DNA from: an uncultured Lachnospiraceae bacterium
GTDB taxonomy: Bacteria > Bacillota > Clostridia > Lachnospirales > Lachnospiraceae
Assembly: GCA_910584585.1 (NCBI GenBank)
Contig: CAJUBP010000033.1
Span: 1-29,266 of the forward strand
Length of the DNA stretch: 29,266 bases
Reading direction: 5' to 3'
In this document: positions 24,636-29,266 of the stretch, piece after piece
How the letters are laid out: the number at the start of each line of letters is the position of its first letter
Position numbering within the stretch: the stretch's first letter is position 1
Notes under the pieces: generated by a model
Seen by the model: only the letters and a program-made list of their open reading frames with translations
The model's database searches: none
Told to the model about the DNA's origin: nothing
Program-made: the position numbers and the translations under genes

Positions 24636-24694
24636 AATATCATAGTATTATCAGCTGGGCAAGTAAATCTGATAAACGGAAAGGAGAATACAGA

Positions 24695-24862
24695 ATGTTG
24701 GAGGTAATGGACGAAATGGCAATCAGTGAAAAAGAAATGAAGTTGCTTATGAACTTTGTGAAAGATGATTTAAAAGAAGCAAGGGACATTGAGGATATAG
24801 AAAAGAAAAATAGAAAAATTGACAGGGTGCTGGAACACATTCAGCAATACTTAGAGGATTAG
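24695..24862 (+). CDS. Small acidic helical protein of unknown function (55 aa)
   Basis: The product starts at ATG 24695 with AAAGGAG upstream, inside a longer open frame whose earlier start has no ribosome-binding site. It is very rich in Glu, Asp and Lys and predicted to be all-helical, with a heptad-like pattern (KNRKIDRVLEHIQQYLED) compatible with coiled-coil pairing. It lies behind a promoter with a putative operator pair and before a terminator-like hairpin and a decayed ORF. I do not recognise the family. A regulator partner or antitoxin-like role is possible but not shown. Confidence 0.6.
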   Translation: MLEVMDEMAISEKEMKLLMNFVKDDLKEARDIEDIEKKNRKIDRVLEHIQQYLED

Positions 24863-24899
24863 AGAAAAAGAGCAGAACTTGCCGCCGCTCTCTTTCTTT
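24862..24899 (+). terminator. Possible terminator after the small protein
   Basis: Imperfect stem GAGAAAAAGAGC against GCTCTCTTTCTT with a 13-base loop, ending in a T-rich stretch. Confidence 0.4.
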
Positions 24900-24906
24900 A
24901 CGTACT

Positions 24907-25044
24907 CAGGCTTCGGAAAATATAAATGAAGACAAGGCTCACAAATATTATTTGCTTACCGTGGAATTTGGAATAAAAACCTACCGCGCGTATTTAGAAT
25001 GGTGCGAAGAAACGAAGAAAATTCTGAAAGATGAGGGGAAATAG
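24907..25044 (+). pseudogene. C-terminal remnant of an unidentified protein
   Basis: An open stretch without a start codon encodes NEDKAHKYYLLTVEFG, then TYRAYLEWCEETKKILKDEG and a stop at 25042. Base composition and residue use look like real coding sequence. It lies directly before the 66-bp repeat modules. Probably the tail of a gene whose 5' part was lost; the family is not recognised. Confidence 0.4.
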
Positions 25045-25113
25045 CTGCATATTGGGATATTTTGGTTTTTCATAAAAAGCTGCTGTTTTTGAACCATCCG
25101 GGAGGATAACTGC

Positions 25114-25158
25114 ATGTTTGAACATTTTGGTTTTTTCATAAAAAGCCGCTGTTTTTGA
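25114..25158 (+). CDS. Mini-ORF 1 of the 66-bp modules (14 aa)
   Basis: GGGAGGATAACTGC precedes the ATG; it encodes MFEHFGFFIKSRCF, then TGA. Its first residues resemble the membrane protein's MLGHFGF. It could be a translated leader peptide or just a by-product of the duplication. Confidence 0.4.
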   Translation: MFEHFGFFIKSRCF

Positions 25159-25179
25159 ACCATCTGGGAGGATAATTGC

Positions 25180-25224
25180 ATGTTTGAACATTTTGGTTTC
25201 TTCATAAAAAGCCGCTGTTTTTGA
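25180..25224 (+). CDS. Mini-ORF 2 of the 66-bp modules (14 aa)
   Basis: Same peptide as mini-ORF 1 (MFEHFGFFIKSRCF) with the same GGGAGG site upstream. Identical protein with one synonymous change (TTT to TTC) shows recent duplication or constraint. Confidence 0.4.
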   Translation: MFEHFGFFIKSRCF

Positions 25225-25245
25225 ACCATCTGGGAGGATAACTGC

Positions 25246-25716
25246 ATGTTGGGACATTTTGGATTTTCCTATATCGGGCTGCTATTTTTATTGCTGCTGC
25301 TTATTCCCAATATCCTTTGGGCCGGCCGGCAGCCCCAGGGCTACACTGCCCAAAATGAAAACAAATTTCTGTTGATTTTAGAGCGGGCAGGTGAAGGGCT
25401 GACCACTGTCTGCGCATTGATTTTTCAGGATTTCAATCTGCATGGCTGGTCCAATTGGTGCTGGTGGCTGATTGCGGCTTTTGTATGTATGGCAATGTAT
25501 GAATTCTGGTGGATCGGCTATTTTCAAAGTGAGCGGAAGCTGTCTGACTTTTACAGCGGTCTCTGGGGAATTCCCTTAGCGGGAGCAACCTTGCCTGTGG
25601 TTGCCTTTTTCCTTCTTGGCATATACGGCAAAGTGATATGGATGATAATTGCTGTGATTATCCTGGGAATTGGGCATATTGGCATACATTCGCAGCATTA
25701 CAGGGAATTACAGTAA
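25246..25716 (+). CDS. Conserved small integral membrane protein, function unknown
   Basis: 156 residues with about four hydrophobic helices: one at the N-terminus (YIGLLFLLLLLIPNILWAG), then LTTVCALIFQDF, WWLIAAFVCMAMYEFWWIG and a C-terminal pair (LPVVAFFLLGIYGKV, IWMIIAVIILGIGHIGIH). Acidic residues and Trp clusters flank the helices. It looks complete and has a strong GGGAGG site. It resembles uncharacterised membrane proteins of Firmicutes, but no function is assigned. It ends tail to tail with csm6, overlapping by 9 bases. Confidence 0.75.
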   Translation: MLGHFGFSYIGLLFLLLLLIPNILWAGRQPQGYTAQNENKFLLILERAGEGLTTVCALIFQDFNLHGWSNWCWWLIAAFVCMAMYEFWWIGYFQSERKLSDFYSGLWGIPLAGATLPVVAFFLLGIYGKVIWMIIAVIILGIGHIGIHSQHYRELQ

Positions 25717-27000
25717 CTCCCCAAGCCGCGCGTTCATCCTGTCGTATATTTTTCTGTCTTCTGCCGAGATGTCAAGTCCTGCGTATTTTCCCAATTGAAA
25801 CAGCATATCCATAATTTGTTCCGGTTCAAACTTTGTTCTATTTTTGATCCATTCTTTTGTGACCCCCACTATTTCATGGGCCGCTAAATTCCGGACCTCC
25901 CGTTCTACGGTTCGGATATTTTTCATGAGAGCTAACGGACGATCTTCCCCGCATTTCTGCTCCATAATCTTTAAAATCACATAAGAAGAAATATTTGTAT
26001 GCGCTCCCCACCGATTCTGAGGCTTTATTTTCCGGGATCTCAGCTTTTCCAAAGAAATACAATATACGCCCTCTTTATTCCTGCTTCCAATGTCCTCAAA
26101 GCGCAATTTGCAGTATTTTTTCAATACCTTTTCTGACAAGGAAAAAAAGATGGGTGTGACATCCCTGATAAAATCCATATACTGTTTCTTCCAAAGCTTT
26201 GTCTGCATGGACAGCAGGTATTCAAACTCCTTCATTTCCCTGTCCTGCACAATGGGGAACCAGTCGGACACATCACATTGACTGCGCTTTCCATTGACAA
26301 ATTTCAAATTCAGCCGATTGCGCTCAATTGCAATATCCAGACAGTCCAGAAATTCTCTGGACGGCTGTACGGATAATGTATTCGCCATCATCTTTGCCGC
26401 CTCATAATCATAGACCGCCAGATACTTATGAATATTTTCTTTGCGAATCCGGTCTAACAAATATTTTGCGTCAGACACGCTGCAGCGGTTTTCAAAGCCT
26501 TCTTTTCTGTCTTCATTACACTCCCACTGCACTGCCAGATCGTACGTATCCTTATCCTCATGATATTTATTGCTGGATTTCTGAGGAGTTGACACCTGAA
26601 TGGCCTGAATATTATTCCAAAGCATGGAGATAATCTGCAGGGAGCATTTCATTGCGGGAGTTCCGGATGAAACATTCAAATATAACTTTTCCGGTTTGTC
26701 CCGTTCTCTGATGGAACTGATAATTCTTTCAAAAGAATTGATAAATGCGTCAAAAATCTGGACATTTTCCATGGTTTCATCACGAATTGTTTCAATCTCG
26801 CAATTCCAGCCGTTTTCTTCTTCCAGCAAACGCACTGCTTTGCAATAGCGGTCATCCAGATCATGATATTTACACATTTCTTTTGACAGGTATAAATATA
26901 TTTTGTCCGGACGATAGACTCTGCATATATGCAGCATTCCTCCGTCCGCGCAATTTGAAATGGGATCTGTGCTGCCTATGGCGCTGAATAATACTTTCAT
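25708..27000 (-). CDS. csm6: Csm6-like CARF-HEPN ribonuclease of type III CRISPR
   Basis: Predicted stand-alone RNase activated by cyclic oligoadenylate made by Cas10 during type III interference, 430 residues. The N-terminal CARF domain shows SAIGSTDPIS at its start and the ligand loop LNVSSGTPAMKCS. The C-terminal HEPN domain has the catalytic R-X4-H (Arg370 and His375 in RNLAAH). Both ends are intact. AAGGAGG precedes ATG 27000, 9 bases after cas2, so the genes form an operon. No Cas10 or Csm2-5 gene is in the window; the effector may lie beyond the right edge or be absent. Confidence 0.9.
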   Translation of the reverse strand: MKVLFSAIGSTDPISNCADGGMLHICRVYRPDKIYLYLSKEMCKYHDLDDRYCKAVRLLEEENGWNCEIETIRDETMENVQIFDAFINSFERIISSIRERDKPEKLYLNVSSGTPAMKCSLQIISMLWNNIQAIQVSTPQKSSNKYHEDKDTYDLAVQWECNEDRKEGFENRCSVSDAKYLLDRIRKENIHKYLAVYDYEAAKMMANTLSVQPSREFLDCLDIAIERNRLNLKFVNGKRSQCDVSDWFPIVQDREMKEFEYLLSMQTKLWKKQYMDFIRDVTPIFFSLSEKVLKKYCKLRFEDIGSRNKEGVYCISLEKLRSRKIKPQNRWGAHTNISSYVILKIMEQKCGEDRPLALMKNIRTVEREVRNLAAHEIVGVTKEWIKNRTKFEPEQIMDMLFQLGKYAGLDISAEDRKIYDRMNARLGELL

Positions 27001-27009
27001 TTTGCCTCC

Positions 27010-27324
27010 TTAAATCACAATTACATCTTCTGTTTCAAATTCCATATTTTTTCCAAAAGCGGTTACCTGCCCGCTGCCGATTATTTTATATACCTTAACG
27101 CTGTCACAATCACCCACATAATTCGGTATTTCCCGCAGCAATCTCTGATATTTCCTTTTGGGAATCTTTGCTTCAAAAGCTGATTTCTGGACGCGGAATC
27201 CGTAACCCTGCAGATACTTTGCCAGCTTTATCCGCCGTTTATTGTCTACGATATCGTAAATAATCAAAACAAACACTTCATCTTTTGACGTTTTCTCATC
27301 AATTTCAAAGAAATAATTTTCCAT
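27010..27324 (-). CDS. cas2: CRISPR-associated endoribonuclease/adaptation protein Cas2
   Basis: 104 residues, normal Cas2 size. It has the ferredoxin-fold start VFVLIIYDIVDNKRRIKLAKY with the conserved Asp of the metal site (YDI). Next come GYGFRVQKSAFEAKI and the CDSVKVYKI strand, with a short C-terminal strand that normally contacts Cas1. The ATG has AGGAG upstream. It is between the broken cas1 and csm6. Cas2 bridges two Cas1 dimers for spacer integration, and with cas1 deleted it has no local partner. Confidence 0.93.
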   Translation of the reverse strand: MENYFFEIDEKTSKDEVFVLIIYDIVDNKRRIKLAKYLQGYGFRVQKSAFEAKIPKRKYQRLLREIPNYVGDCDSVKVYKIIGSGQVTAFGKNMEFETEDVIVI

Positions 27325-27365
27325 TTTTTCTCCTAATATTGGTTTCAGCTTGCAAGAATTGTTTT

Positions 27366-28210
27366 TTATCTCAGCCAGATAGGGTGATAAAGGGACGCAT
27401 CCTCATGCTCTATTGCTTTCGTCAATTCATTGATCTGCAGATCAATTGCCTGGCGGAAAGTAACTGCATAATTAATGTAATCCAGATACTGCGTTGCCGT
27501 CTGCATTTTTTTCTCATATTTTTTCAGGAAAATATTCATTCCCTCTGTTGTTAAATAATATCCAGGATTATCTCTGTTATGAAAAAAGTGTTCTATATGA
27601 ATTTCATGCCCGTTTACAAGACTCATTACCAAAGAATCCACAAGGGTGGCCCGCCACTCTTCCATCATATCACTGGCTAATGTTGGATGCTTCTCCCTGT
27701 CGCTGTGAATAAAGCCAAAGTAGGGATTCAAGCCTTTATTCTCTAATCTCCCATAATCTCGCTGACCGATTCACAAGTTCCGATTTTTTTCAGGGACTGG
27801 CGCATACGCACCAGAAAATCCTTTACATCTTTATCTTCACTTCTCGCATACCGTCTCAATATAATTTCCTGATTGTGAATTTTTCCGCTGACAATATTTT
27901 TTGCCAATTCCAGAGAAAACTCTGAATCTGCTAAAGCCGCCTGCTTTCTCTGTCTTTGCACATTAATATGGTTGGTGGACTGCAGTCTTCCAAAATAGGA
28001 ACCGCCTTTGGAATAGTATGAAATATTGATTCCCCGCTTCAAACATTGCACCACACATTGGGATGTGATCTGCACGCTGGTAAATATGTAGATTGCTTCC
28101 AGATTTTCTACAGGGATTTTGCGAAGCGCTTCTTCTCCATATTTCACTACTACATAATTTGCGTCGTAATTGATATGGGCGCCGTTGGAATTTACAAACA
28201 GATAACTCAT
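27366..28210 (-). pseudogene. cas1: Cas1 integrase gene with internal deletion and frameshift
   Basis: The N-terminal part from ATG 28210 (AAGGGG upstream) is a normal Cas1 N-domain and reads to ESVSEIMGD, where TAG follows (27743). The C-terminal part resumes in another frame as ENKGLNPYFGFIHSDREKHP and runs to the natural end. In family members the block between them, roughly 50-60 residues starting with the EG of the catalytic Glu, joins these parts. It is absent. The catalytic His and Asp (GFIH, SDMMEEWR) remain but the Glu is lost, so integration should be dead. Confidence 0.92.
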
Positions 28211-28429
28211 TTTATTTCCCCTTATCTCGTGTATTCTTTACATAATTTTTCTCTATTTTACCACACATTAGAATGTTCTGGAAGTAGTTATCGCAAAGGA
28301 TTTACGACTTTTATGTTTTACACGACGTTCATTAACTGATGGACTTTTAAGCCATAGATTGCTGTAAGCCATTTCTTATTCGACGCAATTATATACCTTA
28401 AATATCCAAGATAAATTTGGGAAAGGAAC

Positions 28430-29266
28430 GTTTCCGTCCTCTTCCGGGGGTTCTCTATTTCTAATGAGCGGAGAGTAACTGAAACAGCTTAAAAAAATAA
28501 AGTTTTCGTCCCCTTCCGGGGTTTCTCTATTTCTAATACATAGTTTTATTATTTATCCTGTCTCACAAAAACAGTTTCCGTCCCCTTCCGGGGTTTCTCT
28601 ATTTCTAATTATTATGAGAATTATTGTTAATGGAGCAGAAAAAGTTTCCGTCCCCTTCCGGGGTTTCTCTATTTCTAATCTATCCACTTTGTACCGAATA
28701 GTCCCACACAGCTCGTTTCCGTCCCCTTTCGGGGTTTCTCTATTTCTAATCTTTGGACTTGTGGGATGAGCGTGAATGCGATTACCGTTTCCGTCCCCTT
28801 CCGGGGGTTCTTTATTTCTAATTTGTTAAAATGAACAATCACGAATTCCTAAGTGAATGTTTCCGTCCCCTTCCGGGGTTTCTCTATTTCTAATGGTATT
28901 GTGAGCACAATACAGAAAGGTTTAAGTTTGTTTCCGTCCCCTTCCGGGGTTTCTCTATTTCTAATAAAAGGCGGAAATCTGGAAGAACTCGAAAAACAGT
29001 TTCCGTCCCCTTCCGGGGTTTCTCTATTTCTAATGGTATTGTGAGCACAATACAGAAAGGTTTAAGTTTGTTTCCGTCCCCTTCCGGGGTTTCTCTATTT
29101 CTAATGGATGACTTTCGTTCAAACCTCAATTCTATATTCAGGTTTCCGTCCCCTTCCGGGGTTTCTCTATTTCTAATATAGTATTTGGGGATAAATCATC
29201 TTGCAATGCACAGTTTCCGTCCCCTTCCGGGATTTCTCTATTTCTAATAAGACACTATGATGTCAA
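28430..29266 (-). CRISPR. Type III-like CRISPR array, 12 repeats visible, continues past the window
   Basis: 36-bp repeats start (plus strand) at 28430, 28502, 28574, 28644, 28715, 28787, 28859, 28930, 28999, 29070, 29142 and 29213. Each begins GTTTCCGTCCCC and ends TTTCTAAT, with spacers of 33-36 bp. Read on the minus strand, the repeat has a CCCC-GGAA-GGGG stem and ends in ACGGAAAC, like the 8-nt tag of type III crRNAs. Transcription is therefore probably leftward from a leader beyond 29266, and the degenerate repeat at 28430 is the trailer end. Spacers 28895-28929 and 29035-29069 are identical. Confidence 0.98.

Larger units (their letters stand above)
25049..25260 (+). repeat. Tandem 66-bp modules each carrying a ribosome-binding site and ATG
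   Basis: Module starts (ATG or its equivalent) fall at 25049 (ATA, degenerate), 25114, 25180 and 25246, a period of 66 (65 for the first). Each contains TTTTTGAACCATC, GGGAGGATAA and TGCAT. The last module start is the start codon of the membrane-protein gene, so the gene's 5' end has been duplicated upstream two or three times. Confidence 0.92.

Noticed and set aside
28895..28929. Spacer containing ATTGTGAGCACAAT as a lac-type operator
   Set aside because: It is inside a CRISPR spacer with normal length and flanking repeats; the match is short and coincidental, and there is no lac context.
28853..29129. ORFs on both strands inside the CRISPR array with repeating peptides
   Set aside because: The repeating peptide is created by the 36-bp repeats and is not a gene.

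Overview
The window looks like a chromosomal segment of a Gram-positive anaerobe of the Lachnospiraceae / Clostridia type. This is inferred from mid-range GC, strong AGGAGG ribosome-binding sites, lipoproteins with Gram-positive style signals, a T-box leader on an aspS-gatCAB operon, a cobalamin riboswitch and a Csm6-type CRISPR locus. No 16S or other taxonomic marker is present, so the species is not assigned.

Layout. (1) 80-1405, plus: a MATE efflux pump, followed by a noncoding stretch of inverted-repeat elements. (2) 1752-8284, minus: a six-gene oligopeptide/nickel-type ABC importer. In transcription order it is a binding lipoprotein, two permeases, two ATPases and a second, type-1-fold lipoprotein. 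It is preceded by a promoter, a clear cobalamin riboswitch and an intrinsic terminator, which suggests cobalt or corrinoid supply rather than general peptide uptake. The last two genes each carry one in-frame TAG. (3) 8948-9889, plus: a zinc-dependent aspartoacylase/succinylglutamate-desuccinylase-like protein with its own promoter. (4) 10089-13055, plus: a large P1B metal-exporting ATPase with an exceptional His-rich, tandemly repeated N-terminus and an ArsR/SmtB-like operator. (5) 13220-18590, minus: aspS-gatC-gatA-gatB behind a T-box, giving Asp-tRNA and transamidation of Asp-tRNAAsn and/or Glu-tRNAGln. (6) 19241-21061, minus: a methyl-accepting chemotaxis protein. (7) 21277-24437, minus: a nucleotide-sugar-reductase-like SDR, a broken carbamoyltransferase, an acetyltransferase, a RibD/DHFR-like reductase and a broken acetyltransferase. 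(8) 24593-25716, plus: a small protein, a decayed ORF, tandem 66-bp start modules and a membrane protein. (9) 25708-29266, minus: csm6, cas2, a deleted cas1 and a CRISPR array that runs off the right edge.

A recurring theme is decay and small palindromic elements. Five genes are interrupted (two ambers, two internal deletions, one frameshift plus element insertion). At least four different hairpin or inverted-repeat elements lie in or between genes. The most interesting points are the B12-regulated importer with paired ambers, the CRISPR locus that has lost its integrase core but kept Csm6, the His/Cys-cassette ATPase, and the 66-bp modules that repeat a ribosome-binding site and start codon in front of a membrane-protein gene.
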